The notes beneath the pieces are model-generated. The model was not told the DNA's origin. It ran no database searches and worked only from the letters and a program-made list of their open reading frames with translations. The position numbers and the translations under genes were made by a program. A DNA stretch of 64,000 nucleotides from Datura wrightii (Eukaryota; Streptophyta; Magnoliopsida; Solanales; Solanaceae), in assembly GCA_035772735.1 (NCBI GenBank), contig JASDFA010000003.1, forward strand, positions 55,672,501 to 55,736,500, written 5' to 3'. Shown here piece after piece: positions 54,207-64,000 of this stretch; the stretch's first letter is position 1, and each line of letters begins with the position of its first letter.

Positions 54207-54325
54207 GGATCATTCATCCTTGAATGAAGGATAAAATTGCTAGAAAATTGAGAAAAGAGCTGCAATTCCCAGACTGAGATTATGAACTGATTTTTGTAGT
54301 AATGAATGACTCCAAACTGATTTAA

Positions 54326-55922
54326 CTATGCTAACAGAGTTAATGCAACTAGGATGCATATTGAAAACTTAATAGAGTTGATGAGTACGGAACTGAACAG
54401 AGTACTAAGGAGGAATTTAGTATCTAATGCTAGAACTGAACTGGAAGGGAATAAATAAGGGTATTTGGCCAACATGTCCGCTTCTGCCTCCCGTGTGTCT
54501 CCCTCAACTAGCTGGTTCCTCCATAAGACTTTCACTGAAGTGATTTCCTTGTTCCTCAGCTTATGGACCTGACAGTCTACGATCTGAACTGGGACCTCTT
54601 TGTAAGAGAGACTATCCTTCACTCCCACACTGTCTAATGGCATAATTGAGCTCGTATCACCGATGCACTTCTTCAATAGTGACATATGGAAGACTGGGTG
54701 CACAAATGCTAACTCTGAGGGTAGTTCTAACTCATAGGCCACATTGCCAATTCACCTCAAAATTTTTTAGGGTTCTACATATCTCATACTGAGTTTCCCT
54801 TTCTTTCCAAAACACATCCACCCCTTTCATGGGTGAAATTTTCAGGTAAACCCAATCATCTATAGTGAATTCTAACTCTTTTCTCCTCACATCAACACAG
54901 AATTTATGTCGTCTTTGAGCTATTTTCAACCTTTCCCTAATAAGTTGCACTTTCTGCATGGCTTCATAAACTGAGTCTAGCCCTATTAAAGTAGCTTCAC
55001 CAACCTCAAACCACCCTATAGGAGACCGACACCTCCTACCATATAAAGCCTCAAATGGGGCCATCTGAATATTGGAATGGTAACTATTGTACGAAAACTC
55101 AATGAGAGGCAAGTGATCATCCCAACTACCCTTGAAGTCAATCACACAATCTCTTAGCATATCTTCTAAGTTCTGAATAGTCCGCTCAGCTTGTCCATCT
55201 GTCTGAGGATGAAAAGTTGTGCTGAGCTTGACCTGGGTACCGAGTCCTTTCAGAAATGACTTCCAAAAATGCGAGGTAAGCTGGGTACCTCTATCTGAAA
55301 TGATGGACAAGGGCACCCCATGTAGTTTGATTAACTCTCTGATATACATCCTAGCATAATCCTCTATTGAGTCTGTAGTTTTAAATGGAAGGAAATGTGC
55401 TGACTTGGTTATCTGATCCACTATCACCCAAATTAAGTCATGCTGCCGGCGAGTACAAGGTAGACCTGTAATAAAGTCCATATTCACTTCTTCCCACTTC
55501 CTGGTGGGTATGCTGATACCCTGAATCATAACCCCAAGTCTCTGATGTTCCACCTTGACCTTCTAGCAATTCGGGCACTTAGCCACAAATTCTGCAATGT
55601 CTCTTTTCATGTCTTTCCACCAGTAGATATCCTGTAGATCACGGTACATCTTAGTGGCACCAGGGTGGATAGAATATCTGGCACTGTGTGCTTCTGTTAG
55701 TATTTGTTGTCTCATGTCACCTACACCCGGTAAACATAGTCTGCCCTGGTAAGGAAGTACACCATCTCCCCCTTTGGAGAAAGCCTCCATTTCTTTTCTG
55801 AGAATTACTTCTTTTAGCTTAAGCAGTATAGGATCTGCATCCTGCTTTGACTGAACTTCAACAACTATTGAGAAATCTGACCCACTCTGCAGTACTACTC
55901 CGCCCTCAGTTGAATCAACCAA
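54326..55922 (-). pseudogene. Element F integrase and chromodomain-like tail
   Basis: The zinc-binding part (55922-55563) contains HSARYSIHPGATKMYRDLQ and ends KCPNC followed by a stop. The core (55553-54732) has MDFITGLP, SDRGTQLTSHFW and GQAERTIQNLEDML, so all three catalytic residues D, D, E are present. This is the best preserved integrase core in the window. A frameshift near 54790-54730 separates it from 54742-54326, which encodes the C-terminal tail (HKLRNKEITSVKVLWRNQ). The tail is extended past the usual end because the normal stop is lost. It would insert element DNA, probably into heterochromatin. Confidence 0.8.
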
Positions 55923-55979
55923 CTACACTCCCAACTGGGCTAATTGTGAATATCTTTTGCCAGTTCTTTTATGCCCTCT

Positions 55980-57179
55980 TCAGCATGAGCAACGCTCCCC
56001 ATGGACCTCCTGCTTAGGGTACCAGCCACCATATTGGCTTTTCTTGAGTGGTATATTACACTCATGTCGTAGTCCTTCAATAGTTCCAACCATTCTCTGA
56101 CGAAGATTCAAGTCTTTCTGACTAAACACATACTGAAGGCTCTTTTGATCAGTGAAAACATCCAAGTGAACTCCATAAAGATAATGCCTCCATATTTTCA
56201 AAGCAAACACCACCACTGCCAATCCAAGGTCATGAGTTGGGTAGTTCTTTTTATGAACCTTGAGCTGCCTAGAGGTGTAAGCTATCACCTTATGCCACTG
56301 CATTAGATCGCAACTAAGTCGAACTCTAGCAGCATCGCAATATACCACGAACCCATCTGTTCCTTCTAGTAAGGTTAAAACTGGAGCGGTAGTGAGTCGA
56401 GTCTTCAACTCCTAGAAACTCTTCTCACAAGCATCTAACCACTGACACTTCACCTTTTTGTGAGTTAACTTGGTTAGAGGAGAAGTGGTAGAGGAAAATC
56501 CTTGTACAAAATGTCGATAATAACAGGCTAGACCTAAGAAACTTCTGATATCAGTTGGGGTAGTAGGCTTTGGCCAGTCTTTCACCACTGCTATCTTTTG
56601 AGGATCTACCTGAATACCCTCACCTGAGACCACGTGACCAAGGAAGTTTACAGACTTCAACCAGAATTCACATTTGCTGAATTTAGCGAACAACTGGCGG
56701 TCTCTGAGCGTCTATAGCACTATCCTCAGATGGTTAGCACGTTCTTCCTTATTTCTGGAGTATACCAAAATGTCATCAATGATTACAATGATGAAAATAT
56801 CTACATACTGCTTGAAAACCCTGTTCATCAGGTCCATGAAAGTTGCAGGGGCATTAATTAGTCTGAAGGACTAAACCACAAATTCATATTGACCATACCG
56901 AGTTCTGAAGGTTGTTTTCGGTATGTCACATTCTCTGACTCTAAGCTGATGATACCCCAAACAGATATCTACCTTGGAAAAACAATTGTCTCCTTGAAGA
57001 TGATCGAACAAGTCATCAATCCTGGATAGGGGATACCTATTCTTAATTGTAACTTTGTTTAGTTGACGGTAATCGATACACATTCTGAGAGTACCGTCTT
57101 TCTGTCGCAGGAATAACACTGGAGCACCCCATGGAGAGATGTTGGGCTTGATGAAACCCTTATCAAAAAGGTCATTTAG
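55980..57179 (-). pseudogene. Element F reverse transcriptase and RNase H
   Basis: RT motifs: CIDYRQLNKVTIKNRYPL (57119-56871 frame) and VGYHQLRV-like text. A stop follows EFVV at about 56871, and IIDDILVYSRN (about 56770) retains both catalytic Asp. The thumb (56693-56412: FLGHVVSGEGIQVDPQK) is open. RNase H (56408-55980) has VYCDAAR, SRQLKVHKKNYPTHDLGL and FTDQKSLQYVF, then a frameshift before its end. At least three stops and one shift inactivate it. Confidence 0.8.
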
Positions 57180-57995
57180 CTACTCCTTCAACTCCCTAAG
57201 CTCAGCTGGAGCCATTCTATAAGGAGGAAAGGAGATGGGCTGAGTGTCTGGGAGAAGGTGTATGTCAAAGTCTATTTCCCGCTCGGGAGGGACTCCGAGA
57301 AGATCTTCAGAAAACATGTCAGGGAACTTGCTGACAACTGGAACTGATTGGATAGTTGGGGTCTCTGAGATGGAATTTTTGACCTGAACTAGGTGATAAA
57401 TGAACCCTTTAGTAATGAGCTTCCTTTCCTTAAGGTAGTAAATAAACTGACCCTTAGGCGCTGAACTATTGCCCTTCCATTCTAAAACTGGATCATTTAG
57501 AAACTGAAATCTAACGACTCTAGTTTTGTAGTCGATTAAGGCATAACCGGAGTGTAACCAATCTATGCCAAGAATAAGATCGAAATCGACCAAGTCTAAC
57601 TCTACTAGATAAGCTAGAATGACCTTATTCAATACTGAGACTAGACAGTTTCCATACACCCGGTTGGCTCTAACTGACTCACCAATTGGGGTAGAGACTG
57701 AGAATGGTTTGGAGAGGACTTTTGGACTAGTTTCAAATTGGACAAATACATAGGGAGTCATGATTGATAGTGTGGCTCCTATATATAGTATGGCATACAC
57801 ATCCAGATGGAAGAGACATAACATACCCGTGACCACGTCAGGTGAGCTCTCCTGATCCTGATGAGAGGACAAAGTATAAAAGTGGTTTTGGCACTGACCA
57901 CCATCTGTACCTACAGTGTTACCCTGTTGGGTTAGACGGACTGCTGGGCTACTGAAGTGATAGACTGTGATCTCTCTTGTCCTGCTGACGGACAT
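57180..57995 (-). pseudogene. Element F protease and linker
   Basis: The active-site region near 57790 reads ILYIGATLSI: the catalytic Asp is Tyr. The rest is well conserved and open (KPFSVSTPIGESV, DFDLILGIDWLHSGYAL, then QSVPVVSKFPDMF and PPEREIDFDIHLLP). The stop after ELRELKE at 57180 separates it from RT. With the catalytic Asp lost, no functional protease can be made even from this open frame. Confidence 0.8.
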
Positions 57996-59026
57996 TCCTT
58001 TAGCTGGTTACCTAGTTGTTCACACCCAAAGCAACCCTCTTTTCCTTATAGGCATTCACCTGGATGGTTCTTGCCACACTTAGGGAAAGCTAGGTAGCGA
58101 TTTATGGCACTGTGACTTAGTACTAAGAGCCAGATGCTCCACCCTTTCGATCCTTGAGAGATCAGAAAGTAGGGGCGCTGGCTGAGGTGGGTTTTGGAGT
58201 CCTCTGCTGCTACTGCTGCGAGTGGCTATTGCCATCGGATATCTGGTGGCCATAATCTGATTGATCAATTTTAGCCCACTTGTTCTCCCGCTCCATATCT
58301 TTCAGATTTTCTGCCTCAATTTGTTGGGCATGAATGATGAGGCTGGAGAGGCCAATATCCTTTATGACCATCGCGGTCCTGCACTCCTTAAGTACCAGGT
58401 TTGATACCCCGTTGATGAATTTAAGCATACGAGCCCTTGGCTCGGCTACCATATTTGGAGAATACCTTGACAACCGCATGAACCCCAATGCGTAATCCTC
58501 CACGGTCCTGTTACCCCATTTCAAGTTCATGAACTCTGCAACCTTAGCCTCCCTCAACTCTCGGGGGAAGAATCTGTCTAAGAATGTTGAGATGAACTCT
58601 TCCCACTCCACCGGTTCTGCTCCTACTAGTCTCCCTTCTTTCCACTGATCGTACCAAATATGTGCCACCCTTTTCAGCTGGTAGGCAGCCAGATCAGCAC
58701 TCTCTGCGAAACTAACACCCATAATCTGGGTGATCTTTTGCACCTTATCTACAAACTCTTGTGGGTCCTCTCCCTTCTTGGATCCATAAAAGGCTTGAGG
58801 GTTCATTCGGGTGAAGTCCCGAGCCCTAGCAGCTGCTATGAAACCCGTTTGTGTTTACCAGATCCACCTGTTGGTTCACTTGGTTTGTTACTGTCTGAGC
58901 CAGCAGCTGGATTGCCACTCTGAATTATGTTGAGGACACCTGGTAATCCTAAGGCGCTGTTGGAGCTGGTGGGGAAGGTCGGTTAGCATTGCCTTCCCTT
59001 CTTCCGTTTCCTCATCTTGGAGGCAG
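57996..59026 (-). pseudogene. Element F gag, start codon lost
   Basis: The normal start ATGCCTCC is CTGCCTCC here (59026-59024). The capsid part is open at 58806-58210 (MNPQAFYGSKKGEDPQEF, EDYALGFMRLSRYSPNM, KECRTAMVIKDIG). Two zinc-knuckle remnants follow at 58095-58000: KCGKNHPGEC and CFGCEQLGNQLKEC, the second with Asn in place of the metal-binding His. Frameshifts lie at both ends of the open part. Gag would package the element RNA. Confidence 0.8.
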
Positions 59027-59230
59027 AGTTTCACTGAAACAAAGTAGAGCACGAGGTAGGATAACGTTTCTGGATTTGAAATTCAATGCACGATAAGGAG
59101 TATGAACAAAAAGGAGTTTTCCTAATAATGTCTCATAGCCTCCTCGTCGTAAGTGTGGCGTGCTTCACACCCATGAAAAGGACTCTACTTGATGCGACTT
59201 TTAGACATTCTAAGATGCTTTAAACTCAGT

Positions 59231-59242
59231 GCTCTGATACCA
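59231..59242 (-). other. Primer-binding site of element F (initiator Met tRNA)
   Basis: On the minus strand TGGTATCAGAGC, a perfect match to the plant initiator-Met primer site, 4 nt after the LTR end (TCATGATA). Confidence 0.9.
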
Positions 59243-59246
59243 AGTT

Positions 59247-61616
59247 TATCATGACTTGAGTCTACACCCTGGACGAGACACGATACTTGGAGTCACAAGT
59301 AACCCCAATCCAACCCATGGTCTATCATAATACTAGTAAACTGAGTAAACATAAGCGGAAACTTTAAATAAATAAGATCATTTGAGGAAACTAATTTAAT
59401 AAAAGTCCAAACATCTGAAAATCGTACTGAATATCTGAGTCTACGTCTGATAGCCATCTATTAATGATGAGTTGCTGGGACAAGCCCCCAGCTAATTCTA
59501 AAGTCTAACTAAAAGAAATTAACTAAAAATAAATATCGTCCTCAAAATATGAGGACTCACCAAATGCTGTTGCTGGCATCATCTGAAGGTATCTACTAAC
59601 GATGTTGGGGTTGAGAACCTGCGCCTGTATCATGATATGATACAACATAGAAGTTATGCGTCAGTACATTGAATGTACTGAGTAAGCGAGAGATATAATA
59701 AACATGGAAGAGCAAGTACCTAAACTGAGATGACATGAAATGACCAACTAAATACTAAATACTGAAAACTGAACAACTAAAATATAAATGATATGGTCAA
59801 TAATGACCCAGGCTGATGGTCATAGACATGTCTTGAATCTGAGATACTGATCTGAGCTAAACTGAACTAAATTAAACTAAGTTAAACTGAAACTGTACTA
59901 ACTAGTGGGAGAGTCTATAACCAACATATAACCACGCGAGCTAGATGTGGAGTTCGATGTATACGCCTCATCGATAGGACCCAATATACCTTGCCAGGGT
60001 ATAAAGGCATGAACTAGGTGATCACAAATCTGGGGCCATAGGGCCAATAAAATAACCTACGATGGCAACATAGTTCTGGGAACCTAGGTGCGCTGGAACC
60101 CCGGTTTGCTCGATGTTAAGTCCTACTCCCATTGTATAGTCTTTATTTGACTACAAAGCTGATAGCTCGAAACTGGGGTCCAAGACTAAATTAGGGATAC
60201 TTATATAGAGGTATCCTGAGAGTTTTATCAGACTAGATTCTGTAACTGGTGTTCTAAGACTAGCCAAAACTGCTTATCTAGAAGCGTCATAGCTGTCTAA
60301 AGAACAAACTAATATCTGATAACTAATAACTAATTCTAATAACTGATATCTAGGAGGCATTAATGACACCTCAAAAAAAGACTAGTCAAACTGATCAGCT
60401 AAAATTTTTGAAAATATTGAGTATGCTAATATTTTGACTGAAACTAGACTAGCATGCAACTAACTAAGATTTTTAACTGATATTAATAATATGGGAATCC
60501 TAACATTGATAGAATCAAGCAACGTGAATAACTAATCAATTATGCAAGACTCTAATTTACTGCATTCAAGAGATAGGTCTAGAACCATCTTTACAATATC
60601 AAGTATCAACATGATCACTAGGTAGTGGAAATATAGCAACAATTAACATGAACAATATTCCAAATGATATAGACGGAATCTGGTTGAAAATGTATTCACA
60701 TTCGAAAACTCAGGGCCTAGAACTGATAAGAAAAATTTATATGGATTTTAGGGGAACAAGGGAAGGAAAATTCCTTGCTAAATTCTCACATACCTGGTGA
60801 AGGATTCCTGAGAAAATATTTGAGAAATTCTGAGAAGATGAACTTGAAACCCTTTCCCTTCTCTATGCTTCCTGATCGAGATTCTACGTTCTGACCTCTG
60901 AGGGAATGAGAGAAATGAAGTCTAAACATTGATTATCCCTCTAAATCCCCTGAATATAACCCAAAATGACATAGTTTAGGGATTAAAAAGGTAATAAGTT
61001 ACAAAAATGCCCCTGAAAGAAAATCTGGAAAACTGCCCGATAGGGACCAACGGGTCACAAAACGAGTCGTTGGTTGATACCACGACTTGTTGGGACCAGT
61101 CGTTGGTCTTGGGCCTTAATCTTGGGCTTACTGGAATGGGACCACGAAAGGGTACCACAACTCATTGGGCTAACCAATAGGTCGTTGGTACCTCTCATTG
61201 TCACTGGTAGGGAAAATCTAGGCCCTAAGACAATGGGCAACACAACGACTCATTGGTAGAACCAATGGGTTGTTGCATCGACTCGTGGTCAACACTGTTA
61301 GGACCTGGGATTTGGTTATGGGTGGTAGGAACCACGAGACGTTGTTTCCACTCTTTGATTCTGGGAGATGTTGGGTAGGTTTTTGAACTTGGGATGCAAT
61401 GGACGGCAGGATGGCTCAATACTTCTTCCAAGGAGTCATCATGTGCCTCGTTGGTTCCCAGAGTGAAATTCTACAGAGCTGATTATGACTCAGAACACTG
61501 CCAATTAGAGGTGACCATGATCTGTTATCTTGGTCGTTTTGCGATAAAGTTTTCTGGTTTCCCCTGGTTTTTGTTGCAAGGTTTGAGTTTGGTCTAGGAA
61601 AGTTTGGGGTGTTGCA
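59247..61616 (-). repeat. Element F 5' LTR (2370 bp)
   Basis: On the minus strand TGCAACACCCC (61616) to GTCATGATA (59247). It aligns along its full length with the three 3' LTR segments. Palindromic cluster at 61030-61340. Confidence 0.9.
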
Positions 61617-61782
61617 ATCTCCTTTTTTCCATGCTTTTTTCTCAATTTCATGATTTTCCTATTCAAGTTAAGTTCCTATGAATATCCAAGAAAGAGGGCA
61701 TAAAATCCACCTAATTGATCTGAAAACTAAGCAAAAACTCATGTTTAAGAGCCTAGTGAGTTGGTAAATTTCCAACTCATCA
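61617..61782 (-). repeat. Solo LTR L, right (5') part
   Basis: On the minus strand it starts TGATGAGTTGG at 61782. A perfect terminal inverted repeat follows: TGAGTTGG (61757-61764) with CCAACTCA (61772-61779). The first five bases, 61617-61621, are F's target duplication. Confidence 0.75.
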
Positions 61783-62104
61783 GCAGCGCCTGATTTAATG
61801 TCGCGACATGATGCAAGACTTCCACTCCTCCAATTGAATGAGATGGTTAGTAACCTAATTTCCTGCTGATTCAACTCGCAACACATGTTGCTCAACAACC
61901 TACTTAGAATTTCCCGGCTCCATCATTGTGCTCATCTTAAACTCCTCATAGTAAGGTGTCATCCTTGCTACCCTGAACACATAAAAAATCACCTCCTATC
62001 CATCCACAGTCATTGACATCTTACCTTACTTCACCATTATAACTGCATCAGCGGAGGTCAAGAGTCCTCTTCCCAAAATGATGGGAACTGCTTTGTCTGC
62101 CTCA
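61783..62104 (-). pseudogene. Element H protease C-terminus
   Basis: On the minus strand the text VPIILGRGLLTSADAVIMVK matches the C-terminal part of the Athila-type protease (PFILGRPFLATGKALIDV in D). Stops follow. Near 61805-61788 the words GCGACATTAAATCAGGCGCTG are the same that precede the AGGCAA hairpin in C and D. Solo LTR L is inserted right there, so H's hairpin is on the other side at 34690-34709. The upstream part of gag-pro is cut by element J. Confidence 0.7.
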
Positions 62105-63942
62105 TGATGTGCTATGAATTTACATCACTTTCGACGCTTAAAACTTTGATAATATGAATGGTCTTAGGTGTATTTATACAGATATGATGCACTTTTACTT
62201 TGTTTTTAGAGAAATTATGTATTGGAGTTAAAATGTGCAAAAGAAGAGAAAAGAGTGTTGAAAATGGTAAAATTGCAGACTTTAGTATGAACCGTAACTA
62301 TGAGGTACGAGTCGTACGTAGCATCCGTGATAAAATTTAGTACAAAGCACTGGCCATGTACAACTCTTGGTACGAGCTGTACCATCCTGGTACGAGCCGT
62401 ACCATAGCAGTCGTGGAAAATTACAGAAATATTGCACTTGTCTGAGCTCATGGTACGAATGGAAGATATGAGTCGTGATGACCACCTAGGACTCGCATCA
62501 AAGAGCTGTGGTGAACTTCAGACAAAATGTTATTGGAAGATCCAAGGGCACGAGGCAATCATGAGTCATCATACCAAGGTACGAGTTGTACCACAACACT
62601 CATGAAAATATACAGAAAATGCCCAACTTCATAAGATCATACCACGACAGGCATTGTACGACTCGTAAGAGCATTGTACGAGCCATACCAACTTCCAAGA
62701 CTTAACCAAATTCAATATTGTTGAGCATTCTACAATAGGAAGCTACGACTCGTAGGTTCATGGTACGAGTCGTAGGATCAGGCGGCGACAGTTAAATTAG
62801 TTTTTCTGTTAATTTAGGAAAAATTTCTAATTATTTGTATAAATACTTTTCTAGGTTATTTTTAGAAAGTATAATCCCACTTCAACAAGGAAAAGGAGTT
62901 ATGAATCCCAATTCTAGTCCATGAAGGAACAAGGAAGGCTTACTCTACTATTATAAATACCATTTATTTCTATGCAATAGAGTAGCACATTAGGGAGTTT
63001 TGATCAGAGAGGACGACGAATAGACTTAATTTTTAGTAGGAAAACATTGTAGTAAGCAATTTTACATCGTTGGAAGAGAGAATTGAGTTGGTTCAACCTT
63101 GTCATCAACCTTTTCTTGAATTCATCTTGTTCTTGCTTCTTATTATTCAAGATTTTGTGGTTTAATTGAAGGAATTATTTTTCTCAATCATCTTTGTAAG
63201 TATTGTTTTATGTTTTCAATAATGAACACTAATTACAACCTTGCAACTATGAGAGGCTAAAATCTCCATAGCTAGGGTTGTGGAAACCATGGTGGATTAA
63301 CAAGTTAGGGTTGCACAAAGTGAGTCTAAAACCAATACTAATTACTTATATTGTATTCTCTTCATCTTTAATGATTCTTAGAGGTGTACAATGTTAGGAA
63401 GTGCCTAAATTCTTTACTTTCTTTGGTCGAAGAGGTAGAGATTAGGAAAAGAGAATTACAACGGAGCCTTGATCTTGATGATCATTGTATTAACTTGAGT
63501 TGTGGTCGCAGGATAGTTATATCTAGAACTTAGTGATAACGGTTAGGTTGCAAAAATCATGAGACTTGGTCGATTAATTAAGGATAGTCATTCAATAGGG
63601 ATTGGTCGATCGTCTAAATGAATCTAAGTTATCAGTTCTATAAGTAAGTATTGGTAAAGATCACGAGTTTATATCCAAAGTTGCTATGAATCCATGGGGA
63701 ACACAAACCCTAGTTATCCTTTAATTATTGATTCACAAATATAATATTGACTACTATTTATTTTTACTATTGCTTTTTATTAGAATCCCCCTATTATGAA
63801 GTAATTACCATACAAGTTCATCTACCGACTGTAATCTAGATCTTCCATATTCCCTGTGGGTTCGACCCCAACCTCTAGTTGCGTTCTTTATTGACAACGT
63901 CCGCTTCATACTTCAATTGGAAGTGTGGTTTGAGCGTTATCA
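62105..63942 (+). repeat. Element J 5' LTR (1838 bp)
   Basis: TGATGTGCTATG to GAGCGTTATCA. The terminal inverted repeat pairs TGATGT (62105-62110) with ACATCA (62122-62127). Positions 62280-62780 are full of palindromic words (GTACGAGTCGTAC, GGTACGAGCCGTACC). The TATA box is at 62838-62845. Near the end GGTTCGACCCC (63859-63869) resembles a tRNA B box. J is inserted into H's protease; its 3' end is outside the window. Confidence 0.8.
62838..62845 (+). promoter_or_regulatory. TATA box in J LTR
   Basis: TATAAATA in TTTGTATAAATACTTTTC, placed just after the palindromic cluster, as in C, D and E. Confidence 0.65.
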
Positions 63943-63947
63943 AAAAG

Positions 63948-63965
63948 TGGCACCGTTGCCGGGGA
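63948..63965 (+). other. Primer-binding site of element J (tRNA-Asp type)
   Basis: TGGCACCGTTGCCGGGGA, one base different from the D/E site, 5 nt after the LTR end. Only 35 further bases of J's internal region are visible; they show nothing recognisable. Confidence 0.85.
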
Positions 63966-64000
63966 ATACTGCTAAGACTAGATTATATGCTTGTATTTGA

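Larger units (their letters stand above)
35980..61616 (-). mobile_element. Element F: complete Tekay chromovirus with D and E nested in its 3' LTR
   Basis: Both ends carry ATCTC (35975-35979 and 61617-61621), a 5-bp target-site duplication. The 5' LTR is 59247-61616, the primer site 59231-59242, the internal region 54207-59230, and the polypurine tract 54193-54206. The 3' LTR is split into 35980-36216, 46165-46962 and 52767-54192. The coding region is degenerate. F sits inside solo LTR L. Confidence 0.9.

Overview
The window is plant nuclear heterochromatin made almost entirely of nested LTR retrotransposons. I see no ordinary host gene, tRNA, rRNA or CRISPR array. Two Ty3/Gypsy lineages alternate. 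Tekay/Del-type chromoviruses have 2.1-2.8 kb LTRs, an initiator-Met primer site (TGGTATCAGAGC), gag-PR-RT-RNaseH-IN and a C-terminal chromodomain-like tail. Athila-like elements have 1.4-1.8 kb LTRs and a primer site complementary to tRNA-Asp (TGGCGCCGTTGCCGGGGA). Three of the Athila-like copies (C, D, E) have no reverse transcriptase or integrase between their ends, so they look non-autonomous. The mix of families and a plastid accD fragment inside one LTR suggest a solanaceous genome (Capsicum, Solanum or a relative). The species is inference only.

Layout, left to right. 1-4625: minus-strand Tekay element A (RT/PR/gag and its 5' LTR), abutting and apparently inserted into the 5' LTR of plus-strand element B. 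4626-6848: B (broken 5' LTR, PBS, gag start). 6849-7247: minus-strand remnant M. 7248-15462: Athila-like element C (5' LTR, gag-pro, ORF2), 3'-truncated. 15463-22937: 5'-truncated Tekay element I, whose 3' LTR carries the accD insertion. 22938-28586: distal half of a Tekay element with a B-type 3' LTR, probably the other half of B. 28587-31318: tail and 3' LTR of Tekay element K. 31319-34712: minus-strand Athila-like host H (3' non-coding part and ORF2). 34713-35979: part of solo LTR L. 35980-61616: complete minus-strand Tekay element F, whose 3' LTR is split by two complete Athila-like elements, D (36217-46159) and E (46963-52761). 61617-61782: rest of L. 61783-62104: protease C-terminus of H. 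62105-64000: LTR and start of element J.

Four insertions are supported by target-site duplications: D (GGGAC), E (GGAAG), F (ATCTC) and solo LTR L (GCAAC/GCAGC). They give the order H, then L inside H, then F inside L, then D and E inside F. K and J also lie in H, but only one end of each is visible. Many insertions hit LTRs of earlier elements.

The most interesting structure is in the non-coding parts of the Athila-like elements. A hairpin with invariant loop AGGCAA sits about 40 nt after the gag-pro stop, and its stem differs compensatorily between elements. A hairpin starts every Athila-like LTR whose start is visible, with unrelated stem sequences. A G-rich motif identical to the 3' polypurine tract also flanks ORF2. 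A conserved GGATGGATGAC block lies in the 3' non-coding region. Element E keeps these cis features but carries a different coding module from C and D. Clusters of short palindromes occur in the first part of LTRs of both lineages. No claim here was checked by database search; sequence comparisons were made by eye.
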